Below, piece by piece: positions 1 to 11,154 of a stretch of 64,000 nt of DNA. This DNA is from Mycobacterium lepromatosis. Its GTDB lineage: Bacteria > Actinomycetota > Actinomycetes > Mycobacteriales > Mycobacteriaceae. Numbering within the stretch: the stretch's first letter is position 1; the number at the start of each line of letters is the position of its first letter. A model generated the notes under the pieces. It searched no databases. It worked only from the letters and a program-made list of their open reading frames with translations, and was not told the origin of the DNA. The stretch spans positions 744,001-808,000 of the forward strand of contig NZ_CP083405.1 of NCBI RefSeq assembly GCF_000975265.2, written 5' to 3'. Made by a program: the position numbers and the translations under genes.

Positions 1-1
1 A

Positions 2-181
2 GCGTTGACCAAGCGTGGACGGGAGGTCGTTAGGCGGGTCACCGCGCAGCGGCGTGCTGAGATCGCTCGAATCGTAGAAAAAATGCCGCTCTCCGAACGT
101 CGCGGACTGGTACGAGCCCTGGCGGCATTCAGCGCCGCTGGCGGTGAGCCAGACGTACGACTCGATATAATTTCGATATAA
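2..181 (+). CDS. MarR-family transcriptional regulator, C-terminal fragment (5' end outside window)
   Basis: The frame is open from the window edge to a TAA at 179-181 and encodes about 59 residues, charged and helix-rich, including a KRGREVVRRVTAQRR segment. This resembles the C-terminal dimerisation helices of a MarR regulator, as in the M. tuberculosis gene Rv1404. The next gene is a minus-strand methyltransferase, the same arrangement as Rv1404-Rv1405c. In M. tuberculosis that regulator is reported to repress its flanking methyltransferase genes. The DNA-binding domain is outside the window, so the call rests on the tail and on gene order. Confidence 0.6.
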   Translation, partial: ALTKRGREVVRRVTAQRRAEIARIVEKMPLSERRGLVRALAAFSAAGGEPDVRLDIISI

Positions 182-315
182 TGACATAATGTAAGCGGTA
201 GGTGGGGCGACGCTCTGCTGTTAACGGCCTATGGCCAATTCTTTAATTTTTTGTGGCAGCGCCCCGAGCTCGGCATTGGGGGAGGGGGGCCGAGCTCGGG
301 GCGGCCGGTCTCATC

Positions 316-1140
316 TCAGTGTCTTTGCGCGGTGAGCAGTAGGTATTCCCAACTCATAGTGCTGTTTGTCAAGTATTTTTGTGCTAGCTCGATGAGTTGT
401 GCGTCAAGTTCGGCGGTAAGCACCGAGTTGTCGCCGATGTTTGCGTAGGCCTCGATGGTCGGGCCGTAATGGTTCTTGAAGTAGTTGTGGACGCCCTCGG
501 CGGAGTCGAACCGCTTTACCTCGAGCTGTCTGCGCTCTGTTTTTACGTTGGTGACGCCATCACCTAGCAGGCCGCGGATGTAGGTCTCGCGTCCCCATAG
601 TGCCGCCGGGGGTAAGGCTGCCGAAAGGCTTGGCCGATATGGCCTGATGGTAGCCAACATTCGGCCGAAGAATCCCTCTTGTGTCCAACTGATCACACCG
701 ATTGTCCCGCCGGGCCGACAAAGTCGAATTAGCTCGCTAGCAGCGCGTCGATGGTCTGGCGCGAACATCACACCGATGGCTGACATCACGACGTCGAACT
801 CCCCGTCACCAAACGGCAGGGCTTCTGCATTGGCTTCTCGGTATTCGAGTGTCAATCCGAGTTCGGTGGCTCTGGCTTGGGAACGCTGTAACAGCTCCGG
901 CGTCAGGTCGGTGGAGACGATGGTGGCACCCGTCTTGGCGGCGGGAAGTGAGATGTTGCCGGAGCCGGCGGCGACGTCGAGTACCTGCATGCCCGGTCGA
1001 ATGCCTGTGGCGGTGACCAGGATTGGCCCGAGTGGAGCCATCACCTCTTCGGCCATCAAAGCGTAGTCACCCAGCGCCCACATCGCCCGATGAATAGCCG
1101 CAAGCGACTGATCCTCGTGGATGGGCGTGTCGAGGTTCAT
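316..1140 (-). CDS. SAM-dependent class I methyltransferase (Rv1405c-like)
   Basis: A 274-residue protein with a Rossmann-type methyltransferase core. Motif I (VLDVAAGSGNIS) is at about residues 53-64, followed by an acidic strand end (STDLTPELL) for the SAM ribose and a DVVMSAIGVMF post-motif. There is no signal peptide or membrane segment. The ATG is preceded by GGGAGGAG about 5 bases upstream, which fixes the start. The substrate is unknown; the M. tuberculosis counterpart is an acid-induced gene controlled by the neighbouring MarR regulator. Repeats just upstream (1170-1228) are candidate operators. The frame is uninterrupted, so it is probably functional. Confidence 0.85.
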   Translation of the reverse strand: MNLDTPIHEDQSLAAIHRAMWALGDYALMAEEVMAPLGPILVTATGIRPGMQVLDVAAGSGNISLPAAKTGATIVSTDLTPELLQRSQARATELGLTLEYREANAEALPFGDGEFDVVMSAIGVMFAPDHRRAASELIRLCRPGGTIGVISWTQEGFFGRMLATIRPYRPSLSAALPPAALWGRETYIRGLLGDGVTNVKTERRQLEVKRFDSAEGVHNYFKNHYGPTIEAYANIGDNSVLTAELDAQLIELAQKYLTNSTMSWEYLLLTAQRH

Positions 1141-1169
1141 CGGTCTCCTCCCAAGTGCAATCGTGCTCG

Positions 1170-1228
1170 CTAGAAATAGTAAGCACTAGCAATAGTGAAT
1201 GTCCATAACATATAGAAAATGTTCATAA
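1170..1228. promoter_or_regulatory. Repeat-rich candidate operator between methyltransferase and fmt
   Basis: This AT-rich stretch starts 30 bases upstream of the minus-strand methyltransferase start. It has two similar 14-base units in direct orientation (CTAGAAATAGTAAG at 1170, CTAGCAATAGTGAA at 1186). A perfect inverted repeat CACTA-N4-TAGTG lies at 1184-1197, and ATGT-N5-ACAT at 1199-1211. A MarR regulator is encoded next door and MarR proteins bind short palindromes, so this is a plausible operator. Binding is inferred, not shown. Confidence 0.4.
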
Positions 1229-1320
1229 TAACCTGTTGCGTGTGCGTATGTCGTCTACGTGGTTTACGCCACATGCGTACAGGCTGCGGGATAGGAAAGG
1301 ACGGGGACCGTTTTTAGACT

Positions 1321-2277
1321 GTGTTGGTGCGTCTCGTCTTTGCCGGTACCCCCGAATCCGCGCTACCCGCGCTGTGTCGTCTTATCGACTCGCCCCGTCA
1401 TGACGTGGTTGCGGTGTTGACTCGGCCCGACGCCGCATCTGGTCGGCGGGGCAAGCCGGAACCGTCGCCGGTGGCCCGCGAAGCGCTCGACCGTGGCATT
1501 CCATTGCTGCGGCCCGCGTGGCCGAACTCGCCCATGTTCGTCAGTGAACTATCGGAATGGGCACCCGAGTGTTGTGTAGTGGTGGCCTACGGCGCACTAT
1601 TGGGCAATCCGCTGCTCGCAGTGCCCCCGCGCGGCTGGGTTAACTTGCATTTCTCGCTGCTGCCGGCTTGGCGCGGCGCGGCGCCGGTGCAAGCAGCGAT
1701 CGCTGCCGGGGACACTATTACCGGAGCGACAACGTTCAAGATCGAGCCGAGCTTGGATTCTGGACCGGTTTACGGAGTCGTTACCGAGATGATCCAGCCG
1801 ACTGACACTGCCGGCGATCTGCTTGAGCGACTAGCGGTTTCCGGGGCAACGCTGCTGTCAAGTACACTAGACGGCATCGCCGACGCGACGTTGGCACCGC
1901 GACAACAACCGGTGGATGGGGTCAGTATAGCGTCGAAAATCACTGTTGAGCAAGCCCGGGTACGTTGGGACCTTCCGGCGCCGGTTGTTGAACGTTGTAT
2001 TCGAGCGGTCACGCCCAATCCGGGTGCATGGACACTTGTCGGTAAGTTACGGGTCAAACTTGGACCGGTGCGTTTTGATGCTGACGCAGCTGAGCTGCCG
2101 AAGTTGTCAAAGCCCTTGCTGCCGGGTGTTATTCACGTAGACCGCAAAAGCGTTTGGATCGGCACTGGCTCAGATCCAGTGAGGCTGAGCAAAGTTCAAC
2201 CGCAGGGAAAGAAATTCATGAACGCTGTCGACTGGGCCCGTGGCGCCCGACTAGATCCCGCAGCGCGGGCGTCATGA
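1321..2277 (+). CDS. fmt: Methionyl-tRNA formyltransferase
   Basis: Formylates the amino group of initiator Met-tRNA using 10-formyl-tetrahydrofolate. The N-terminal domain carries the family signature [17 protein letters not shown] from about residue 107, with the catalytic Asn and His, and LDSGP supplies the Asp. The C-terminal part contains the tRNA-binding OB-like domain ([11 protein letters not shown]). The start is GTG at 1321 or, matching homologues that begin [12 protein letters not shown] at 1327; no strong ribosome-binding site separates them. The stop overlaps the ATG of the following fmu relic (ATGA), a remnant of translational coupling. About 318 residues, normal for the family. 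Confidence 0.93.
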   Translation: MLVRLVFAGTPESALPALCRLIDSPRHDVVAVLTRPDAASGRRGKPEPSPVAREALDRGIPLLRPAWPNSPMFVSELSEWAPECCVVVAYGALLGNPLLAVPPRGWVNLHFSLLPAWRGAAPVQAAIAAGDTITGATTFKIEPSLDSGPVYGVVTEMIQPTDTAGDLLERLAVSGATLLSSTLDGIADATLAPRQQPVDGVSIASKITVEQARVRWDLPAPVVERCIRAVTPNPGAWTLVGKLRVKLGPVRFDADAAELPKLSKPLLPGVIHVDRKSVWIGTGSDPVRLSKVQPQGKKFMNAVDWARGARLDPAARAS

Positions 2278-3662
2278 CTTCGGTCCAGGACAAGTCACAC
2301 TGCACCCAGCCAGATCGCAAACTAATCCGGCCGCAATACCGAGGAAGCGGACCGCGCCGCTGGCCTCTGGATCCGGCGCGTGACGTTGCGTTCGAGATAC
2401 TTCGAGTGGTCAGTGAGCGCGATGCGTATGCGAACCTTGCGCTGCCCGCCCTGCTGCGACAACTTGGTGTTAGCGGCCGCGACGCGGCGTTTGCCACCGA
2501 GTTGGCTTACGGTGCGTGCCGAACCCGAGGTTTTGCTTGACGCGGTCATCGATGCGGCGGGACGTTCGCTGCAAGCGATCAATCCGGTGTACTTGACCTA
2601 CCCAGACTGGGCGCCTACCAGTTGCTGCGCACCCGCGTTGAGGCGCATGCCGCAGTGTTCACCACAGTAGAACAGGAATAAATCGAATTTGACTCGGCGC
2701 GAGCGGGTTTCGTCAATGGTGTGTTGCGTACTATCGCCAAGCGAGACGAGCGATTCTGGGCGGACGAGTTGGCCCCCGTCCCGTCAGGCGATCCGATCGG
2801 GTACACGGCTTTCGTCCATGCTCATCTCCCGCTGGATTGCCCAGGCCTTCGCGGATGCGCTGGGCTCAGCGGCTACAGAGCTTGACGCGGTGCTGGCCAG
2901 CGACGGCGAACGGCCCCAGGTGCACTTGGCAGTTCGCCTGGGAATGCTGAGCGCCGCAGAACTGGCCGTCATGGTGCACGGCACCGTCGGGCGGTACTCG
3001 CCGTATGCGGTGTACCTATCTGGTGGCGACCCCGGACGGCTGGTGTCGGTGCGCGACGGTGCAGCCTGGTCCAGGATGAGGGAAGTCTAGTTGGTGGCTC
3101 GCGCACTCACCGTGGCACCGGTCGACGGTGACACTGGCCGATGGCTGGATTTGTGCGCCGGGCCGGGCGGCAAGACCGCGCTGGTCGAGCCGGCGCCGCG
3201 CCGCGCTGATTTGGTGGTGGACAACACCCGCGGGTTGCCGGTAGACGTGCTGTGTGTCGACGGGCGTCAGTCCAGCCTCGACCCGAGCTTTGACCGGGTG
3301 CTCATCGATGTGCCCTGCACCGGGTTAGGCGCATTGCGCCGTCGGCCCGAGGCCCGCTGGCGCCGTCAGCCCAGTGACGTGCCAGCGTTAGCAAAGCTGC
3401 AGCGTTAGCTTTTGAACGCCGCGATCGGCGCTGACTCGACTGGGTGGTGTGCTGCTTTATTCGACGTGTTCACCGCACCTGGTCGAGACGGTAGGAGTGA
3501 TAGCCGACGCGTTGCGTCATCATCCGGTGTGCGCGTTGGACACCGGGTTGTTATTTGAGCCGATCACCGAGGGTCTGGGAGTTGGTCCTTATGTGCAGCT
3601 TTTGGCCGCACTGGCACGGCACTGACGCCATGTTCGCAGCTGCATTGCGCCGCCTGCTGTGA
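2274..3662 (+). pseudogene. fmu: 16S rRNA (cytosine-5)-methyltransferase Fmu/RsmB, frameshifted
   Basis: Begins with an ATG overlapping the fmt stop. An NusB-like N-terminal segment (ESERDAYANLALPALL-type) is readable to about 2539, where the frame breaks. Later pieces switch frame repeatedly: ARAGFVNGVLRT near 2700, AQAFADALGSAATELDAVL near 2845, and the SAM-binding core WLDLCAGPGGKTA at 3147. The catalytic motif DVPCTGLGALRRRPEARW lies near 3310. The C-terminus ([15 protein letters not shown]) ends with TGA at 3660-3662. The RsmB family transfers methyl groups to 16S rRNA cytosine via the Cys in PCTG. Multiple frameshifts and stops make it non-functional. It sits inside the fmt-rpe-ribG operon. 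Confidence 0.93.
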
Positions 3663-3694
3663 GCCGCGCCGTGGGGCTTAGTAGTCTGCCGCTC

Positions 3695-4384
3695 ATGCCC
3701 GGCAACAACATGGGACCCCTGATCGCGCCGTCGATCCTGGCCGCTGATTTCGCCCGGCTCACCGACGAAGCCGCCGTTGTGTCCGGTGCTGACTGGTTGC
3801 ACGTCGATGTGATGGACGGCCATTTCGTGCCAAACCTGACGATCGGACTGCCGGTGGTGCAGAGTCTGCTAGCTGCCAGCGACATCCCGATGGATTGTCA
3901 TCTAATGATCGACAACCCAGATCGGTGGGCACCGCCATACGCTGAAGCTGGTGCCTATAACGTCACCTTCCACGCCGAGGCTACCGACAATCCGGTAGGA
4001 GTAGCTCACGACATCCGGGCCGCTGGCGCCAAAGCGGGGATCGGAGTGAAGCCTGGGACACCACTGAATCCCTATCTGGACGTTTTGCCGCACTTCGACA
4101 CCTTGCTCATCATGTCGGTGGAGCCTGGCTTCGGAGGCCGGGAATTCATCCCCGAAGTGCTGAGTAAGGTGCGTACAGTACGCAAGATGGTTGATGCGGG
4201 CGAGTTGACGATCTTGGTCGAGATCGATGGCGGCATCAATGTGGACACCATTGAGCAAGCTGCCGAAGCCGGCGTGGACTGTTTCGTCGCCGGATCGGCC
4301 GTCTATGGCGCGGCCGACCCCAGCGCCGCAGTAGCTGCTTTACGGCGACAGGCTGGTGCCGTGTCACCGCATCTACGCCAGTGA
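3695..4384 (+). CDS. rpe: Ribulose-phosphate 3-epimerase
   Basis: Interconverts ribulose 5-phosphate and xylulose 5-phosphate. A 229-residue TIM barrel with the family motifs APSILAADF near the N-terminus, [16 protein letters not shown] (metal His and Asp), [18 protein letters not shown] and the phosphate-binding VEIDGGIN. The frame also opens upstream at a GTG overlapping the fmu stop (3659). I chose the ATG at 3695 because it gives the usual family length and places the first conserved strand close to the N-terminus. The end overlaps ribG by 4 bases. It links to the tkt and tal genes near 39-41 kb. Confidence 0.93.
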   Translation: MPGNNMGPLIAPSILAADFARLTDEAAVVSGADWLHVDVMDGHFVPNLTIGLPVVQSLLAASDIPMDCHLMIDNPDRWAPPYAEAGAYNVTFHAEATDNPVGVAHDIRAAGAKAGIGVKPGTPLNPYLDVLPHFDTLLIMSVEPGFGGREFIPEVLSKVRTVRKMVDAGELTILVEIDGGINVDTIEQAAEAGVDCFVAGSAVYGAADPSAAVAALRRQAGAVSPHLRQ

Positions 4385-5400
4385 ACGTTCGAACGGCTGA
4401 CAGCTTCGATGCCGCCATGCGGCTGGCTGTCGAACAGTCTTACCTGGTTAAGGGTGCCACCTATCCAAATCCACCGGTGGGGGCGGTTATTGTGGACCCC
4501 GACGGACGGGTTGTTGGCGTGGGCGCCACCGAGCCGGCCGGCGGTGACCATGCTGAGGTGGTGGCGCTGCGCAGCGCCGGCGTTACGGCGGCCGGCGCCA
4601 TTGCGGTGGTCACCCTTGAGCCGTGCAACCACTACGGCAAGACTCCGCCATGCGTGAACGCGTTGTTGGAGGCCAGAGTGGGTACGGTTGTTTATGGCAT
4701 CGCCGATCCGAACGCAATCGCTGGTGCCGGTGCGGCTCGGTTGACGGCCGCCGGCGTGCATGTGCAGTCTGGGGTGCTGGCCGATCTGGTGACTGCCGGA
4801 CCGTTGCGGGAGTGGCTGCACAAGCAGCGGACTGGGTTGCCACACGTGACGTGGAAGTATGCCACCAGCATCGATGGTCGTAGCGCTGCCGCCGATGGTT
4901 CCAGTCGGTGGCTCTCTAGTGAAGCTTCGCGCGCAGACCTACATCGTCGCCGCGCCACAGCTGACGCGATTGTGGTTGGCACCGGCACCATCCTGGCCGA
5001 TAATCCGACCCTGACGGCCCGGCTGGCTAATGGTGCGCTGGCTGACCGGCAACCGCTGCGGGTGGTGGTAGGCATGCGGGACATACCGCTAGAAGCGAAC
5101 GTTTTCAACGACGATTCACCTACCATGGTGATTCGTACCCACGATCCCATGGAGGTCCTCAAAGCGCTCGCAGATCGGACAGATGTGTTGCTGGAGGGGG
5201 GGCCCACCCTCGCCGGCGCTTTTCTGCGGGCCGGGATGATCAATCGGATCCTGGCCTACGTCGCGCCGATCCTGCTGGGCGGTCCCGTCACTGCAGTCGA
5301 CGACGTGGGGGTGTCCAACATTGCGCGGGCGCTGCGTTGGCAGTTCGACGGCATCGACCGGGCTGGCTCGGATCTGGTGCTCAGTCTGGTGACGCGTTAG
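4381..5400 (+). CDS. ribG: Riboflavin biosynthesis deaminase/reductase RibG (RibD)
   Basis: Bifunctional enzyme of the riboflavin pathway: it deaminates the GTP cyclohydrolase II pyrimidine product and then reduces the ribosyl side chain with NADPH. The N-terminal deaminase domain holds the zinc site HAE (His57, Glu59) with Cys82 and Cys91 in [11 protein letters not shown]. The C-terminal reductase domain (from about residue 155) has a [10 protein letters not shown] strand, [17 protein letters not shown] and the [13 protein letters not shown] cofactor loop. It starts at a GTG overlapping the rpe stop. Its 3' end overlaps the convergent MFS gene by 20 bases. 339 residues, complete. Confidence 0.93.
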   Translation: MNVRTADSFDAAMRLAVEQSYLVKGATYPNPPVGAVIVDPDGRVVGVGATEPAGGDHAEVVALRSAGVTAAGAIAVVTLEPCNHYGKTPPCVNALLEARVGTVVYGIADPNAIAGAGAARLTAAGVHVQSGVLADLVTAGPLREWLHKQRTGLPHVTWKYATSIDGRSAAADGSSRWLSSEASRADLHRRRATADAIVVGTGTILADNPTLTARLANGALADRQPLRVVVGMRDIPLEANVFNDDSPTMVIRTHDPMEVLKALADRTDVLLEGGPTLAGAFLRAGMINRILAYVAPILLGGPVTAVDDVGVSNIARALRWQFDGIDRAGSDLVLSLVTR

Positions 5401-6973
5401 CGCGTAACCTTTGCGGTGTTGGCTCTGGGTCTTTTGTGGTCCGCTGCTCGGGGACTTTTGGCTCGATAGCGTGTTCTTTGCGGCCGCTGATTAGCAGACC
5501 CAGTAGCGCTCCGATGACACACACGATGGCCGTTATCGTGAATATGTCGCCGTACATCATCGTGTATGCACGTTGGGCCTGGCCAGCTACCGCAGCTGCG
5601 CGTTCAATCAGGTTGGCGTTGGGCGGGACTGTCGTCGACAACCCTGCAAGGATCTGGTTGAACCGGTACAACCCCCAGGCGGTCAGTGCGGCTACCCCGA
5701 TCAACATACCGATCATCCTGGCGACCACCACTGCCGCTGAGGCGATGCCGTGCTGCGCTGTCGGGACAACTCGCAGGGTGGCCGAAGATAGTGGACCGAT
5801 CACCAGGCCAAGTCCCAGGCCGGCCACCAATAGGTCGGCGTGCATCGTGGGCACACTGAACAGGCCTACGATGCTGCGCCGGTAGTGCAACAAGTCGACC
5901 GGCCAATGTGAGATCAGCCAATAGCCGCCCGCAGTGATGAGCAGCCCGACGAAGGCCATTGTGCGGTCACCGACCTTGGTAGCGCCCCACCCGCCTAGCA
6001 GTGCCCCGATCGGTAGCGCGATCAGAAACCACACCAGCAGCCCGGCCGCTTGGGTTTGGTCCATTCCCAACACACCCTGGCCGAACAGCTCTACATTGAC
6101 CAGCGTCACCATTAGTGCAGCGCCCGCGGCGACCGATGCGCCCAGTGCGGACAGGAACGGCCGGATGTGCACACCGGCAGGGTCGATCAGCCGGGTGTGT
6201 GCGCAGCGCTCCCAAACCGCGAATGCCATCGCGGCGACAATCCCCCCGACCAGTACGGGCACCCCATAGCTCGGCAGTACCTGTTTGCCGTCGGGTTGGG
6301 GGTTGTATAGCCCGATGACCACCAGGCCCAGTGTGATGGCCAACAGCACACCGCCGACCACGTCAATCTTCTCCGGCTCGTCACCGCGGTCGTGCGTTGA
6401 CAGGCTGACTTGGATCATCAGCATGGCGATCGCGGTCAGCGGGACGTTGATCCAGAAAACGTATCGCCAATCGTTGAATAGCCAAACGATGAAGATGCCG
6501 TACAACGGACCCAGCACACTGCCGAGCTCTTGCGCGGCGCCAATGCCACCTAGCACGTTAGCTCGGTTGCGTTGTGTCCACAAGTCGGCGCCCAGCGCAA
6601 GGGTGATCGGTAGCAGCGCGCCGCTGGCGACCCCCTGGATTGTGCGGCCCGCAATCAGCATGTGGAAGTCGCCAAATTGTCCGGCCAGCGCGGTCACCAC
6701 TGACCCGACGGCGAAGCCGGCCAAGCTTATCTGCAGCAGCAGCTTGCGGCCAAATCGGTCGGAAGCTCGGCTCAGCAGCGGCATTGCGGCGATGTAGCCC
6801 AGAAGATACATCGTGACGATCCAGGTGATTCGCTGCATCCGGTTTACCGGGATGCCAACGTCGTGCATGATGTCGCGCATGATGGTGACCACGACATAGG
6901 TGTCCAGGGCCCCCAGCAGTACTGCGAGGCTGCCGGCGCTGATTGCGACTCGGCGTCCTGCCCGCGTGCTCAT
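5381..6973 (-). CDS. MFS exporter, P55 / Rv1410c family
   Basis: A 530-residue major facilitator with about 14 predicted membrane helices. Motif A between helices 2 and 3 reads [13 protein letters not shown], and a [15 protein letters not shown] turn lies in the C-terminal half. The initiation codon overlaps the lprG stop by one base (TGATG), so the two are translationally coupled. In mycobacteria this pair cooperates: the lipoprotein LprG and the P55 transporter deliver lipids such as triacylglycerides and lipoglycans to the outer envelope, and affect drug susceptibility. The C-terminal tail after the last helix is polar ([14 protein letters not shown]). No disruption seen. Confidence 0.9.
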   Translation of the reverse strand: MSTRAGRRVAISAGSLAVLLGALDTYVVVTIMRDIMHDVGIPVNRMQRITWIVTMYLLGYIAAMPLLSRASDRFGRKLLLQISLAGFAVGSVVTALAGQFGDFHMLIAGRTIQGVASGALLPITLALGADLWTQRNRANVLGGIGAAQELGSVLGPLYGIFIVWLFNDWRYVFWINVPLTAIAMLMIQVSLSTHDRGDEPEKIDVVGGVLLAITLGLVVIGLYNPQPDGKQVLPSYGVPVLVGGIVAAMAFAVWERCAHTRLIDPAGVHIRPFLSALGASVAAGAALMVTLVNVELFGQGVLGMDQTQAAGLLVWFLIALPIGALLGGWGATKVGDRTMAFVGLLITAGGYWLISHWPVDLLHYRRSIVGLFSVPTMHADLLVAGLGLGLVIGPLSSATLRVVPTAQHGIASAAVVVARMIGMLIGVAALTAWGLYRFNQILAGLSTTVPPNANLIERAAAVAGQAQRAYTMMYGDIFTITAIVCVIGALLGLLISGRKEHAIEPKVPEQRTTKDPEPTPQRLRANASPD

Positions 6974-7692
6974 CAGCTCACCTGGGGCTTGGTGACCTGC
7001 ACCGGTTCACCCCAATTCGACAATGTAATTTGGACGGAATTGCCCGAACTCTTATTATCTAGCCTGATCTGCGCTAGCTGGTGATCACCTGTTTCTTGAA
7101 TCCAGACGGTGGCTGGCATGGGCTGCGTCGCCTTGAAGGGCGGCGCTATTTTGTTCACAGCATCTGCGGAGACATTGCCGCTTATGCGGACAGCGCTTTG
7201 ATCGTTTATTCTGTCGCGGCCCTCGGTCTTGGCTCCGGTAAAATTCGCAAGCACGTTGGCTAGACCGGTGTTCGGATTAAGGATGGAAGCGACATCGTAA
7301 ATGTCGGAGGCCTTACCGAAATCGCTCCATTTGCTCGGGGTCAGAGTAGCATATAACTCCCCGTCGACAACTACGAAGTTGGCGTTTAGATCGGACCCGT
7401 CAAGTGTGATTGTGGCGTTTCCCGACGCGACAGTATTCGGGTGCGTGGTCAAGTCACCCGTGAGCGTCTTTACTGGCAGTCCGGTGATTTTGCCATTCAC
7501 CAGCAATACCAGGTGTACGCTCGTGACGTTCTTGGTGACGTCGGTGGCTTGTTTGATCCAAGTCGTTGCGTCGGGCAGTGGTCCGCCGCTTAGCTTGGAG
7601 CCTGATGAGCAGCCGGCGATCACGGCGGTGACGGTACTCAGGGTGGCGGCGAGGACGGCGAAGAGACGGCGAAGATATCTAGGGGCTTGCAT
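6973..7692 (-). CDS. lprG: Lipoprotein LprG, lipid-binding chaperone
   Basis: A 239-residue lipoprotein. The signal peptide begins [13 protein letters not shown] and ends in the lipobox VIAGC, making Cys28 the lipidated residue. The mature part is a LppX/LprG fold that holds acylated lipids in a hydrophobic pocket; [16 protein letters not shown] near the C-terminus is typical. The frame extends to 7782, but a start at 7692 (or 7701) puts a normal signal peptide at the N-terminus. It is first in a two-gene operon with the downstream MFS exporter. The operon is inserted, antiparallel, between ribG and ribC. Confidence 0.92.
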   Translation of the reverse strand: MQAPRYLRRLFAVLAATLSTVTAVIAGCSSGSKLSGGPLPDATTWIKQATDVTKNVTSVHLVLLVNGKITGLPVKTLTGDLTTHPNTVASGNATITLDGSDLNANFVVVDGELYATLTPSKWSDFGKASDIYDVASILNPNTGLANVLANFTGAKTEGRDRINDQSAVRISGNVSADAVNKIAPPFKATQPMPATVWIQETGDHQLAQIRLDNKSSGNSVQITLSNWGEPVQVTKPQVS

Positions 7693-7807
7693 ACCCTGCA
7701 TCGTAGAGGTTGACAGTGACCGGCTCGGAAAACACGGGGAGTGTTCAGGGGTCGAACACGGCGCGGCGACGTAGCTGGACAACGGCGTTTGCCGTACCTC
7801 ACAGGGG

Positions 7808-7841
7808 TTGGGCGACCGGCCAAACTAGTTAGTCTTGTGCC
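7808..7841 (+). promoter_or_regulatory. Candidate leaderless promoter for ribC
   Basis: A TTGGGC box (7808-7813) and a TAGTCT box (7830-7835) are separated by 16 bases, and the ribC ATG follows 6 bases after the second box. No ribosome-binding site precedes the ATG. This spacing would put the transcript start at or next to the ATG, which fits the leaderless mRNAs common in mycobacteria. Judged by eye only. Confidence 0.35.
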
Positions 7842-8465
7842 ATGTTCACCGGAATTGTCGAGGAGCTTGGAGAGGTGGTCGGTCGGGACGTCCATGCCGA
7901 TGCGGCGCACCTGATCATTCGTGGTTGCACGGTCACAGCCGACGCTGGCCATGGCGACTCGATCGCGGTTAACGGCGTGTGCCTGACGGTGATGGAGTTG
8001 CTGCCCGACGGTCAATTCAGCGCTGATGTGATGGCCGAAACGCTCCATCGCTCTAACTTGAGTGAGCTACGAGTCGGCAGCCGGGTCAACCTGGAGCGCG
8101 CTGTGGCCATTAACGGCCGGCTTGGTGGGCATATCGTGCAGGGGCATGTGGACGGCACTGGCGAGGTGGTGGCCCGAACCCCCTCAGACCACTGGGAGGT
8201 GGTGCGGATAGAGGTGCCCCCGGTGGTGGCTCGCTATTTGGTTGAAAGGGGCTCGATCACCGTCGACGGGATTTCGCTGACGGTCTCCGGGCTCGGTGCT
8301 GAACCTCGGGACTGGTTGGAGGTTTCATTGATCCCAACGACCCGAGAGCTAACCACCCTTGGCCGTACTCCGGTGGGAACGCAGGTGAACCTTGAAGTGG
8401 ATGTCATCGCCAAATATGTTGAGCGGCTAATCCAGAACGTTCCTCCCGGGGGTTTGACTCGATAG
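7842..8465 (+). CDS. ribC: Riboflavin synthase alpha chain
   Basis: Catalyses dismutation of two lumazine molecules to riboflavin. A 207-residue protein made of two similar lumazine-binding barrels. The first begins MFTGIVEELG; the second starts near residue 96 at HIVQGHVDGTGEV, the internal duplication typical of the family. Conserved GDSIAVNGVCLTV (about 38-50) and GSITVDGISLTV (second copy) are both present. It lies divergent from lprG and upstream of ribA2 and ribH. A short 156-base gap precedes ribA2. No frame damage. Confidence 0.93.
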   Translation: MFTGIVEELGEVVGRDVHADAAHLIIRGCTVTADAGHGDSIAVNGVCLTVMELLPDGQFSADVMAETLHRSNLSELRVGSRVNLERAVAINGRLGGHIVQGHVDGTGEVVARTPSDHWEVVRIEVPPVVARYLVERGSITVDGISLTVSGLGAEPRDWLEVSLIPTTRELTTLGRTPVGTQVNLEVDVIAKYVERLIQNVPPGGLTR

Positions 8466-8621
8466 CCGTTCCTGCAGTGGCATCATTCGCGCGGTTGTGC
8501 GGACTCATGCCACTGAATCTGCCCTGAAAGCTGTGGCAATAACCGTGGCAGTGCGGTGGTTCATACTTAATGCAGCGTGTGGGCTGCTTGCGTGGGCCCC
8601 TTTGATAGCAAGGTGGCAAAG

Positions 8622-10860
<2,239 letters not shown>

Positions 10861-11154
10861 ACATCTGGTTAGCGACCGTCATACCCTGCCCAATGAACGG
10901 GCTCAATTAGCATCGGAGTATCCAGCTGAACGGCCCCGTTGCCGATAGCCTCGGTTCCTGCCGTCACGTTACTGGCAGAATTGAGCATGCCATCTCCCCC
11001 AGGTGGCGCACCGCAACCGGGGACTTTGGTGGGTGGTTCGAAGTGGTTGTTCGAAGGTTCCGTCGAGGAGTAGGATAACGGTCCTTGACCGGACTAGTTC
11101 GACGGAAACCCGCCTTTCTAAATGATACTTGTTAGCGACCACTAGCCTAGATGC

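Noticed and set aside
8466..8621. Possible FMN riboswitch before ribA2
   Set aside because: The conserved RFN core elements could not be seen in the 156-base gap; a covariance search would be needed to reopen it.
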